From: Actinomadura graeca
GTDB lineage: Bacteria > Actinomycetota > Actinomycetes > Streptosporangiales > Streptosporangiaceae
Direction: 5' to 3'
DNA: 64,000 nt
Assembly (NCBI RefSeq): GCF_019175365.1
Contig: NZ_CP059572.1
Span: 6,200,001-6,264,000 of the forward strand
Shown here in pieces: positions 34,132 to 41,214 of the stretch. Position 1 is the first letter of the stretch; each line of letters starts with the position of its first letter. The position numbers and the translations under genes are program-made. Under the pieces are notes generated by a model. The model worked only from the letters and a program-made list of their open reading frames with translations. It had not been told where the DNA came from and ran no database searches.

Positions 34132-34566
34132 ATGGTGCTCGATCAGCTCATCGGCCACAAGGCCACGGCCCGCCGGTTCCTGGAGGAGGACCGGGACGGG
34201 GACCGCGTGGCCGAGTACGGAGAACTCTGCACGCCCGACTACGTCGAGCACGACCCGGCGATGCCCCGCGAGTCGGTCGGGCTGGCCGACGCCCGCGAGA
34301 CGTACCGGGGTGTCGCCGCGGCGTTCGGGCTCCGGCACTCGGTGGAGCAACTCGTGGCCGAGGGGGACCTGGTGTGCGCGAGGTTCACGGTGCGGGGACG
34401 GCACGTCGGCGAGTACCAGGGGAGCGCGCCGACCGGCCGCACCTTCGAGGTGACCGGCCAGGTCACCCTCCGGTTCCGCGACGAGAAGATCGCGGAGAGC
34501 TGGTTCAACTGGGACATGCAGGGGATGTTGGAGCAGCTCAACGGCGCCTTCGCCGCGTCGGACTGA
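34132..34566 (+). CDS. SnoaL-like NTF2-fold protein (ester cyclase family)
   Basis: 144 aa from ATG 34132 with GGGAGGC upstream (a TTG at 34114 is possible). The text YGELCTPDYVEHDPAMPRES, YRGVAAAFGLRHSVEQLVAE, and FTVRGRHVGEYQGSAPTGR with IAESWFNWDMQGM is the usual predicted ester-cyclase/SnoaL-like pattern. These proteins bind small hydrophobic substrates in a cone-shaped pocket. The role here is unknown. The NmrA-like gene follows after a 139-bp regulated promoter. Confidence 0.82.
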   Translation: MVLDQLIGHKATARRFLEEDRDGDRVAEYGELCTPDYVEHDPAMPRESVGLADARETYRGVAAAFGLRHSVEQLVAEGDLVCARFTVRGRHVGEYQGSAPTGRTFEVTGQVTLRFRDEKIAESWFNWDMQGMLEQLNGAFAASD

Positions 34567-34638
34567 CCTGACGCACGTCCGCGCCCGCCCGCGCCCATCT
34601 CCTCCCCGCTCTGAAGCTGGCGCGAGCTCGCCATCTGT

Positions 34639-34687
34639 GGAATGAAGCGTTCCGTTCTGTTATAGTGGAACCGAACGTTCCGTTCTG
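34639..34687 (+). promoter_or_regulatory. promoter flanked by two matching operators
   Basis: Two 15-bp inverted repeats, GGAATGAAGCGTTCC (34639-34653) and GGAACCGAACGTTCC (34667-34681), each continue with GTTCTG, giving 21-bp direct repeats 28 bp apart. A -10 box TATAGT (34661-34666) lies directly against the second site. The GTTCC-type dyads look like TetR-family operators. A repressor bound to both would block the promoter of the NmrA-like gene at 34706. No adjacent TetR gene is seen. Confidence 0.75.
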
Positions 34688-34705
34688 AGATGCGAGGAGC
34701 ACACC

Positions 34706-35530
34706 ATGACGATCCTGGTGACCGGAGCGACCGGAACCGTCGGCCGCCTGCTGGTCGGCGAACTGCTCGCGAGCGGGCAGAAGGTGCGCGCCCTGACACG
34801 CGACCCCGCCGCGGCGGGCCTTCCCGGCGAGGTCGAGGTCGTCGCGGGTGACATGGCGGTCACCGAGACCCTGGCGCCGGTCTTCGAGGGCGTCACCGCG
34901 GCGCACCTCATCAACTTCGGCGGCGACGACTACGCCGCCCTGGAGAACGGGCAGGAGATCGTGGACCTGGCCGTCCGGAGCGGCGTGCGGCGGGTGACGG
35001 TCCTCGGCGGACGCGACGAGGGCCGTCTTGAGCGGGCCGTCGCCGCGAGCGACCTGGAGTGGACCTTCCTCAACCCGGTCGAGTTCATGTCGAACACGCT
35101 CAAGTGGTGGGCCGGGGCGGTGCGGGCCGAAGGCGTGATCCGCGAGCCCTTCGCGCACCGGCTGAGCGCGATGGTCCACGAGGCCGACATCGCCGCGAGC
35201 GCGGCGAGGATCCTGGTCGACGGCGGCCACGGCGGGCGGACCTACACCCTCACCGGCCCGGAGGCCGTCACGATCCCGCAGAAGGTCGCCGCCCTCGGCG
35301 CCGCGATCGGACGCGAGATCGGTTTCGTCGAGCTCACCGTCGAGCAGGCCAAGGAGAAGTGGCGGGGCGAGGGGACCCCCGAGCCGGTCATCGGGTTCCT
35401 CGTCGAGGCGCTCGGCAACACGCCGGAGGTGGGTTACACGGTCGTCCCGGCCGTCCAGGAGATCACCGGACGCCCGGCGCGGACGTTCGCCCAGTGGGCG
35501 GCCGAGCACGCCGACGCCTTCCGCGCCTGA
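34706..35530 (+). CDS. NmrA-family NAD(P)-binding protein
   Basis: 274 aa. The Rossmann start TILVTGATGTVGRLLVGELL (GxxGxxG) and VRALTRDPA at strand 2 suggest NADP binding; EWTFLNPVEFMSNTLKWW and TYTLTGPEAVTIPQKVAAL are typical of NmrA/azoreductase-like atypical SDRs. Such proteins are redox sensors or quinone/imine reductases. GAGGAG precedes ATG 34706. It is controlled by the double operator just upstream, and a hairpin terminator follows. Confidence 0.87.
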   Translation: MTILVTGATGTVGRLLVGELLASGQKVRALTRDPAAAGLPGEVEVVAGDMAVTETLAPVFEGVTAAHLINFGGDDYAALENGQEIVDLAVRSGVRRVTVLGGRDEGRLERAVAASDLEWTFLNPVEFMSNTLKWWAGAVRAEGVIREPFAHRLSAMVHEADIAASAARILVDGGHGGRTYTLTGPEAVTIPQKVAALGAAIGREIGFVELTVEQAKEKWRGEGTPEPVIGFLVEALGNTPEVGYTVVPAVQEITGRPARTFAQWAAEHADAFRA

Positions 35531-35541
35531 CAGCGCCCGGC

Positions 35542-35600
35542 CGCGGTGCCGTTCCTCGGGCGGCACCGCGGCACCGCGGCACCGCGGCACCGCGCCGTCG
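35542..35600 (+). terminator. 10-bp stem terminator running into a GCACCGCGG tandem repeat
   Basis: CGCGGTGCCG (35542-35551) pairs perfectly with CGGCACCGCG (35561-35570) over a 9-nt loop. The right arm is then repeated as about four 9-bp units of GCACCGCGG up to about 35594, followed by CGCCGTCG repeats. The hairpin follows the NmrA-like gene by 11 bp. The repeated right arm gives several alternative pairings and looks like slippage expansion. Confidence 0.7.
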
Positions 35601-35668
35601 CGCCGTCGCGCACGCGCCGCCCATCCGCGGGCCCGTCGTCGGCGGCCTCACGTACGCTTGACGTCACG

Positions 35669-36100
35669 ATGCCGGAAGATCAGTTGACGATCGGCGAGCT
35701 GGCGCGCCGCACCGGCGTCGCCACCTCCGCCTTGCGCTACTGGGAGGACGTCGGCCTGCTGGCGCCGGCCCGGGTCTCGGGACGGCGGCGGTATCCGCCG
35801 TCCGCGGTCGAGCTCGTCGCCGAGATCCTGCTCCTGCGCGAGGTCGGTTTCACGCTGCGGGAGCTCGGAGAGCTGATGGCGTCCCGGACGTCGGCCGGTG
35901 CCGGCTGGCGGGAACTGCACCGGCGCAAGCTCGCCGAGCTGGACAGGCGCATCGAGCAGGCCCAGGTGGCGCGCACCGCCATCGCCCACGGCCTGGCGTG
36001 CCCGCACGAGGACGTCCACGAATGTCCCACCTTCGCCGCGGTGATCGCGGCGCGCCTGGCCGGTCGGCCTCTCCGAGAAGCCCATTGTCACCGCCTTTGA
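35669..36100 (+). CDS. MerR-family transcriptional regulator
   Basis: 143 aa. LTIGELARRTGVATSALRYW is the MerR winged-helix start, followed by GLLAPARVSGRRRYPPSAVE. A coiled-coil dimer helix (ELHRRKLAELDRRIEQAQVA) leads to a Cys-containing effector end: ACPHEDVHECPTF. The two Cys in that segment recall the SoxR-like subgroup, but the full four-Cys iron-sulfur motif is absent. It may regulate the nearby NmrA-like gene or itself. Confidence 0.88.
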   Translation: MPEDQLTIGELARRTGVATSALRYWEDVGLLAPARVSGRRRYPPSAVELVAEILLLREVGFTLRELGELMASRTSAGAGWRELHRRKLAELDRRIEQAQVARTAIAHGLACPHEDVHECPTFAAVIAARLAGRPLREAHCHRL

Positions 36101-36206
36101 ATCGGCGCCAGGGCGAGGTTCGTGAAAGGCCGATCACGCAGGGTCGCGATGAATCTTGTTATGGCGGGTAAAGGGGACGGGTAAGCATCCCCCTGAGGAG
36201 GACGTC

Positions 36207-36329
36207 ATGAGTGTCCCGGTGTGTGGCAAGTGTGGCCGAGTCCGATGTATCTGTGTGCCGAAGATCACCGTTTCCGTATCGTGCCATGGCCTCGTATTCA
36301 CGTGTTCCCTCGCTTTGACGAATCGCTGA
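36207..36329 (+). CDS. 40-aa cysteine-rich small protein
   Basis: An open frame too short for most gene finders: ATG 36207 to TGA 36327-36329. The product starts MSVPVCGKCGRVRCIC and later has VSCHGLVFTC. Six Cys in 40 residues, arranged CxxC-x4-CxC and CxH-x5-C, suggest a metal-binding or disulfide-linked mini-protein. GAGGAGG lies seven bases upstream of the ATG, one of the best ribosome sites in this stretch. No family is recognised. The rest of 36101-36545 shows nothing else that I can support. Confidence 0.55.
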   Translation: MSVPVCGKCGRVRCICVPKITVSVSCHGLVFTCSLALTNR

Positions 36330-36545
36330 GCTCTGTCGGCACGAGCCGACGTGGATGAACCGGCGCAGTACCGAAGCCTCCAGCCGCCCGGCCTCGTCCG
36401 GGCGGCGGGCACCTCCCGATCCCGCCCGAGGCCGACCCTGAGCAGGGCCGATCTCCCGGCATGAGACCATGATCACGACGCCTGACGCGATCGAGGTCAC
36501 CGGGCCGCGCAAGCCCGCAGGACGACGGCGCCGACCCGTCCGCGG

Positions 36546-37379
36546 TCAGAGGGCGGCGAGCCGGGTGAATCCGTCCGATCCGTGCCCGGCGTCGATCGCC
36601 TCCTGGACGGCGGCCCGCGCCGCGCTGAGAACCCCGTTGTCGAGGCCGTGCGCCCGGATGGCGTCCAGGACGTGGTCCATGCTCGCCGCCGCCGAGAGCA
36701 TCGTGGACTCCTCGCCCGGATAGTCGTCGGCGGTGAGATGCTCGGCGACCACGTCGATCAGGTCCGGAAGTAGCCCGGTCGACACCTTCATGTGGCCGGC
36801 GACCTCGGCCGGGGCGATGCCCTCCGCGGCGGCGAACCGGAACGCGTGCACCACCCCGATCATCGACGTCCAGAAGGCGTCCAGCATGGACGCGTCGAAC
36901 CCGGCGGCCCGTCCCGGGTCCTCGCCGACGTGCGTGGCGTTCCCGCCCAGCGCGGCGAGCGTGCGGCGATGCGCCCGGTAGACGTCGCCCGGCCCGCTGA
37001 ACAGCAGGGTCGCGTCCGGGCCGCCGATGTCCGCGGGCGCGCCCATGATCAGGCCGTCGAGGTAGGCGACGCCGTGCCCGGCGGCCCACGCGGCCATCTC
37101 ACGAGCCCGCCCCGGCGACCCCCCGGTGAGGTTGACCAGGGTGCGGCCCCTGAGGGCGTCGGCGTCGAGGACCGACCGGACCACCGCGTAGTCCAGGACG
37201 CACACGACCACGAGCGGACTGGCCGTGATCGCTTCGGCGGCGGTCGCGGCGACGGCGGCGTCGAGGCCGTCCGCCTTGCCGGGGGTGCGGTTCCACACGG
37301 TGGTGGGGTGGTCGGCGGCGAAGGCGGCGGCGAGCGCGTGGCCCATGGGGCCGAGGCCCAGGACGGTCACGGATGTCAT
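36546..37379 (-). CDS. NAD(P)-dependent imine reductase-like oxidoreductase
   Basis: 277 aa of the 6-phosphogluconate/beta-hydroxyacid dehydrogenase superfamily. VTVLGLGPMGHALAAAFAAD is the Rossmann GxGxMG motif, VWNRTPGKADGL supplies the NADP-type Arg/Thr, and LVNLTGGSPGRAREMAAWA plus YLDGLIMGAP are the substrate loops. The all-helical C-terminal half (FDASMLDAFWTSMIGVVHAF) resembles imine reductases, which dimerise by domain swapping. It is divergent from a MerR regulator across 52 bp, which is the classic arrangement for a MerR-controlled gene. Confidence 0.87.
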   Translation of the reverse strand: MTSVTVLGLGPMGHALAAAFAADHPTTVWNRTPGKADGLDAAVAATAAEAITASPLVVVCVLDYAVVRSVLDADALRGRTLVNLTGGSPGRAREMAAWAAGHGVAYLDGLIMGAPADIGGPDATLLFSGPGDVYRAHRRTLAALGGNATHVGEDPGRAAGFDASMLDAFWTSMIGVVHAFRFAAAEGIAPAEVAGHMKVSTGLLPDLIDVVAEHLTADDYPGEESTMLSAAASMDHVLDAIRAHGLDNGVLSAARAAVQEAIDAGHGSDGFTRLAAL

Positions 37380-37431
37380 GGCGGCTAAGCTAAACCTTCA
37401 CGCTGATGTCAGAGTCAACCCTGGAGCCGGG
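37380..37431. promoter_or_regulatory. divergent MerR-type promoter region
   Basis: This 52-bp intergenic space serves both the reductase (minus) and MerR (plus) genes. On the minus strand TTGACT is followed after 19 bases by TTAGCT, an over-long spacer typical of MerR-activated promoters. The spacer holds an imperfect dyad (ACCTTCA / TGATGTC). Autoregulation plus control of the reductase is inferred. Confidence 0.5.
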
Positions 37432-37791
37432 ATGCGGATCGGAGAGCTCGCGCGGCGGACGGGCGTCAGCGAGCGCGCGCTGCGGTACTACGAGGACCAG
37501 GGCCTGCTGCGCCCGGAACGGCGCCCGAGCGGCTACCGCGTGTACGGCGACGCGGACGTGGCGGCGGTACGGCGGATCAGGACGCTGCTCGCGGCGGGCC
37601 TGAGCACGGCGCAGATCGTCCAGGTGCTGCCCTGCGTCGTCGACGACGAGGGCGTGCTGGTTCCCGGCTGCCCCGAACTGGTCGACGAACTGGTGAGGCA
37701 GAGCGAGCGGATCGGCGCCGCCATCGACGAGCTGGCGGCGACCCGCGCCAACCTGGACACCATCATCACCGCCCACCGCCGAGCATCCTGA
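37432..37791 (+). CDS. MerR-family transcriptional regulator
   Basis: 119 aa. MRIGELARRTGVSERALRYY, EDQGLLRPERRPSGYRVYGD and RIRTLLAAGLSTAQIVQVLP form a complete MerR DNA-binding domain. A dimerisation helix follows (VDELVRQSERIGAAIDELAA). Two Cys, in LPCVVDDEG and PGCPEL, may sense a ligand. It is divergent from the imine reductase-like gene and is probably its regulator. Confidence 0.9.
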   Translation: MRIGELARRTGVSERALRYYEDQGLLRPERRPSGYRVYGDADVAAVRRIRTLLAAGLSTAQIVQVLPCVVDDEGVLVPGCPELVDELVRQSERIGAAIDELAATRANLDTIITAHRRAS

Positions 37792-37916
37792 CATCGCAGG
37801 ACGTCCACCCCGCGCCCACATCAGGGCGACGGGCCGCACGGTGAGGGTCGTCGCCACGAGCGCCCGGCGTCGCCTCGCGTGACCGTCCGACGGCACCCGG
37901 GGGAGCGGCCGACGGG

Positions 37917-38615
37917 TCAGGCTGTGGTGGCGGGGTCGGCGGAAGGCGGGACCGTGATTCCGGCGAGCCAGTCGATGCGTTCGGCGAGCTGCTCGAAGAC
38001 CTCCTCGAAGATCTCCTCGGTGCCGGCCGGGCCGGGGTCCGGGATCGACCAGTGGGTGCGCCGGGGCGCGGGCCCCAGCTCCCGGCGGGCGTTGTCGCAG
38101 ACGGTGACGATCAGGTCGGTGGACGTGAGCACGTCGTCGACGTGGGCGGTGTCGTGGCTCTGCAACCGCAGCCCGTGCCGCCGTGCGGTGCTGACGGCGC
38201 GGGGGTGGACGCGCGGGGCCGGCCGGACGCCCGCGGAGGTGGCCGGGATCGGGGAGCGGTCCGCCCAGATCGCGGCGGCCAGCGGGGACCGGGCACCGTT
38301 GCGGGTGCAGACGAACACCACCCGCAGCACGGTCAGCGGCGTGACCGGATCGAGCGCCCGCAGCGCGGAGGGGATCAGCCGTACGTAGGTGCGGCGCCGG
38401 TCGGCGTCCGACCGCGTCCGCCCGATCAGTCCCGCCGCCTGGAGCACCCGCAGATGGTGGGCCAGCAGGTTGGACGGGAGGCCCAGCGTGTGACCGAGCT
38501 CCCCGGGAGCCAGGTCGCCGACCACCAGTGCCTCGACTATCGCCAGCCGCGCCGGGTCGCCCAGCGCGTGATGCGCCGCCGCCCGCCCCCGCAGCGAGGA
38601 TGGGTCAATCGCCAT
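37917..38615 (-). CDS. ArsR-type regulator fused to a low-molecular-weight phosphatase/arsenate reductase domain
   Basis: 232 aa from ATG 38615 (an upstream frame to 38702 adds unconserved residues). Residues 1-90 are a winged-helix ArsR-like domain (HHALGDPARLAIVEALVVGD, then LPSNLLAHHLRVLQAAGLIG). Residues 97-225 are an LMW-PTP fold with the phosphate loop CTRNGARS (C-x5-R-S) after VVFV, and a DPG acid near DPGPAGTEE. The ancestor family includes thioredoxin-type arsenate reductases. The protein may sense and reduce arsenate, or couple phosphatase state to DNA binding. Operator-like dyads overlap its own start codon. There is no arsenite pump gene nearby. Confidence 0.87.
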   Translation of the reverse strand: MAIDPSSLRGRAAAHHALGDPARLAIVEALVVGDLAPGELGHTLGLPSNLLAHHLRVLQAAGLIGRTRSDADRRRTYVRLIPSALRALDPVTPLTVLRVVFVCTRNGARSPLAAAIWADRSPIPATSAGVRPAPRVHPRAVSTARRHGLRLQSHDTAHVDDVLTSTDLIVTVCDNARRELGPAPRRTHWSIPDPGPAGTEEIFEEVFEQLAERIDWLAGITVPPSADPATTA

Positions 38616-38626
38616 TGAGTCAATGG
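38605..38626. promoter_or_regulatory. overlapping operator dyads at the ArsR-phosphatase start
   Basis: CCATTGA-G-TCAATGG (38612-38626) is a perfect 7+7 inverted repeat that includes the start codon (CAT at 38613-38615). A second dyad, TCAAT-CGCC-ATTGA (38605-38618), overlaps it. AT-rich TCAA/TTGA dyads at the start of an ArsR gene fit autorepression. Confidence 0.65.
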
Positions 38627-39071
38627 TCGTTGATGTGTTTTCATGCGTCAAGGCCGCCGTCCGACGGCCCGCTCCCCGCTCCCCGGAGGCTTTCGTGCCC
38701 AAGGCTCCACCGCACCCCCGGCGCGTTCCGCCCGCGTGACCCTGCCGCGCTGACCGGCGGGACGGACATCACCCGCCGCTCCCATCACCCACGCCCCGCC
38801 GCCCACGCCCGGCCGCGTCAGGCCCGGGGCGCCCACGACCGGCGCGACGTCGGCCCACCGCCATGACGCGCCCTTCCCTTCCACCCCGCGCATAATTGCG
38901 AAAAGGGGCGCCCGCACCGGTCGAAAGCACTGAGATACACCCTCTCCTTGCCATTTTCTAAGGGCTTTACCGGCGCTTTAGGATTGGCAGTTCCGCCTCT
39001 TTTATTTCCTTCTTTCGGCGTCTACCTTCCTCGGTGTCCGGACACATCAACCGTGATTGGCGGTGTTCAAG
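38627..39071. other. intergenic region, divergent promoters
   Basis: 445 bp between the ArsR-phosphatase and DoxX-like genes. The first 250 bp are GC-rich and hold only spurious frames. From about 38,880 the composition becomes relatively AT-rich, with oligo-T/C tracts to 39,050, as in a promoter and 5' leader. I could not identify a specific riboswitch or clear -10/-35 pair. Confidence 0.5.
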
Positions 39072-39971
39072 ATGAGTCAGATCACCCGGACGGAATGGGC
39101 CGACAGGTGGGAGGCCATGACCCAGGCCCCGACCCTGACGAAGCTCTACTGGCTGCTGCGGATCGGAGTGGCCGTGGAATACGTCGGGCACGGGTGGGCG
39201 GGACTGAGCCGCTCGCGGGCCTGGCTGCCCTACTACGACCTGTTCGGCATCTCCGCCGACTTCGCCCTCGACCACATGTTCTACATCACCGGCGCCATCG
39301 ACATCAGCGTGGGCCTGCTCGTCCTGGTGTGGCCCGCCCGGATCCTGCTGCTGCACGCCACGGTATGGGGCGTGTTCACCGCGCTGCTGCGCCCCGCCGT
39401 CGGCGAGGGCTGGTGGGAGTTCCTGGAGCGTGGCGGCAACTACGGGATGCCCCTGGCCCTGCTGATCCTCGTCGGGCTGGGCGGCTGGTCGGTCCGCGGA
39501 TGGCTCCAGCGCGCCGACGCGCCGGGCGCCGTGCCCGACCACGCCCTCATCGCCGCGCACTGGGCCGCCCGCGGTGGCCTGGCACTGCTCCTCATCGGCC
39601 ACGGCGGATTCGGCGCTTTCGAGGACAAGCCCTACTGGTACGACTTCTTCGATTTCTTCGGCATCACCCGGTCCACGGTCGAGTCCGCCCATCTCATGGT
39701 CACGTTCGGGACCTTCGAGATCCTTCTTGGACTGGCCGTCCTGATCAAACCGTGGCGGGCGCTGCTGCTGTTCGTCCTGGCCTGGAAACTCTTCACCGAA
39801 CTGCTCCGGCCCCTCGTCGGGCAGGATTGGTTCCAATTCGTGGAACGCGACGGCGACTACGTCCTCCCCGTCGCCCTGATGGTCATGGCCGCCCTTTACG
39901 CCCGGGCCCTCCAGCAGCGCGCACCCGCCGCCCCCGCGGCCGTCGCCCCGAGAAGCACCCCCACGGGGTGA
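39072..39971 (+). CDS. internally duplicated DoxX-like membrane protein
   Basis: 299 aa, about eight membrane helices in two homologous halves. Half 1 (residues about 20-140): YVGHGWAGL, WLPYYDLFGISADF, LLRPAVGEGWWEFLERGGNY. Half 2 (about 160-285): LIGHGGFGAF, YWYDFFDFFGITRS, LLRPLVGQDWFQFVERDGDY. The order and spacing of motifs repeat, so this is a tandem fusion of two four-helix DoxX/DoxD-type units. Single-unit family members act in membrane redox or thiosulfate/quinone metabolism. The function here is unknown. It lies 31 bp upstream of the YVTN protein gene and is probably co-transcribed with it. Confidence 0.8.
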   Translation: MSQITRTEWADRWEAMTQAPTLTKLYWLLRIGVAVEYVGHGWAGLSRSRAWLPYYDLFGISADFALDHMFYITGAIDISVGLLVLVWPARILLLHATVWGVFTALLRPAVGEGWWEFLERGGNYGMPLALLILVGLGGWSVRGWLQRADAPGAVPDHALIAAHWAARGGLALLLIGHGGFGAFEDKPYWYDFFDFFGITRSTVESAHLMVTFGTFEILLGLAVLIKPWRALLLFVLAWKLFTELLRPLVGQDWFQFVERDGDYVLPVALMVMAALYARALQQRAPAAPAAVAPRSTPTG

Positions 39972-40002
39972 CCCGCCCCTTCCTCTCCGAAAGGACCCCG
40001 CG

Positions 40003-41055
40003 ATGACGTCCTGCAATCGTTCCTGGAGAATCCGTCTCACCGCATTCGCGCTCCTGGCCGGCGTGACGCCCCTCACGGCCGGCGCCCTGACCGTCCCCGC
40101 CAACGCCGACCACCCCGCCGGGCAGACCGCCCCGGCGGCCCATCCCTCCTGGAAGCCCGTCGTGCTGGCCACCATCGGCGTCGGCCTCAACCCCCGCGCG
40201 GTGGCGTTCGACCCCGACTACGAGACCGCCTACGTCGCCAACGCCGGATCCAACACCGTCTCGATCATCGACGTGGAGGCCCGGAAGGCGATCGCCACGA
40301 TCGACGTCGGCAAGTTCCCCTACGGGGTCGCGTTCGTGCGGCACGGAGCGTTCGTCTACATCCCCAACCGCGACTCCGACGACCTGTCGGTCATCGACAC
40401 CCGCACCCGGAAGGTCGTCAAGACCGTCACCGTCGGCGACGCCCCCCGCTGGGTCGCCGTCGCCCCCGACGGCCGCCACGCCTACGTCAGCAGCACCGGC
40501 TCCGGCGCCATCACCGTCATCGACACCGCCACCCACGCCGTCACCGCGTCCATTCCCGTCGGCCTGTCCCCCCGCGGCATCGCCTTCACCCCCGACGGCC
40601 GCTTCGCCTACTCCGCCAACTCCGACTCCGACAACGTCTCCGTCATCGACACCCGCACCCAGAAGGTCGCCGCGACCATCACCGTAGGCGACGAGCCGCG
40701 CGGCGCCCTCGTCACCCCCGACGGCCGCACCCTCTACATCTCCAACACCATCGGCGGGACCGTCTCGGTCATCGACACCCGCACGCGCACCGTCACCGAC
40801 ACGATCACGGTCGGCGCCAACCCCCGCGGCATCAACCTCTACCGCGGCGGCCGCATCGCCTACGTCGCCAACTCCGGCTCCGACACCGTCAGCATCTTCG
40901 ACACCCGCACGAACCACGTCATCGGCGACGTGGCCGTCGGCGACGACCCCCGCTGGACGGCATCGGGCCCGGACGGCGACTACCTCTACGTCACCAACAC
41001 CGGCTCCCACTCCGTCTCGGTCATCACCCTGACCCACTCCACCCCACCCCGCTGA
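40003..41055 (+). CDS. secreted YVTN/YncE-like beta-propeller protein
   Basis: 350 aa with a signal peptide (TAFALLAGVTPLTAGALTVP, cleavage near residue 35). The mature part is built of seven repeats of about 42 residues, with motif YVANAGSNTVSIID, IGTIDVG- or TITVGD-type strand, and PRG/PRW before the next blade. This is a seven-bladed surface beta-propeller as in archaeal surface layer and YncE proteins. It may bind DNA, protein or carbohydrate outside the cell. A 12-bp stem terminator follows. Confidence 0.9.
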   Translation: MTSCNRSWRIRLTAFALLAGVTPLTAGALTVPANADHPAGQTAPAAHPSWKPVVLATIGVGLNPRAVAFDPDYETAYVANAGSNTVSIIDVEARKAIATIDVGKFPYGVAFVRHGAFVYIPNRDSDDLSVIDTRTRKVVKTVTVGDAPRWVAVAPDGRHAYVSSTGSGAITVIDTATHAVTASIPVGLSPRGIAFTPDGRFAYSANSDSDNVSVIDTRTQKVAATITVGDEPRGALVTPDGRTLYISNTIGGTVSVIDTRTRTVTDTITVGANPRGINLYRGGRIAYVANSGSDTVSIFDTRTNHVIGDVAVGDDPRWTASGPDGDYLYVTNTGSHSVSVITLTHSTPPR

Positions 41056-41066
41056 CCCGCGGATCA

Positions 41067-41103
41067 CGCCCGCTGCCCGGCATCGACGGCGGGGCAGCGG
41101 GCG
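41067..41103 (+). terminator. 12-bp stem terminator
   Basis: CGCCCGCTGCCC (41067-41078) pairs exactly with GGGCAGCGGGCG (41092-41103) across a 13-nt loop, 12 bp after the beta-propeller stop. No T-tract follows. Confidence 0.8.
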
Positions 41104-41214
41104 AACGGTACACGGCGATCTCCGTCGAAGCCGCCGCTCATCTCCGAGGTTCGGTCAAACCGGTCAGGGTAGGGCCTGCCCGACAGGAACGCCGAGGTGA
41201 CGCGGAGGGGCACC

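Noticed and set aside
35669..36100. SoxR identity for the MerR regulator
   Set aside because: Only two Cys lie in the expected zone; the four-Cys iron-sulfur motif is absent.
38880..39071. Possible riboswitch upstream of the DoxX-like gene
   Set aside because: No known riboswitch consensus could be matched and no clear terminator/antiterminator pair was seen.
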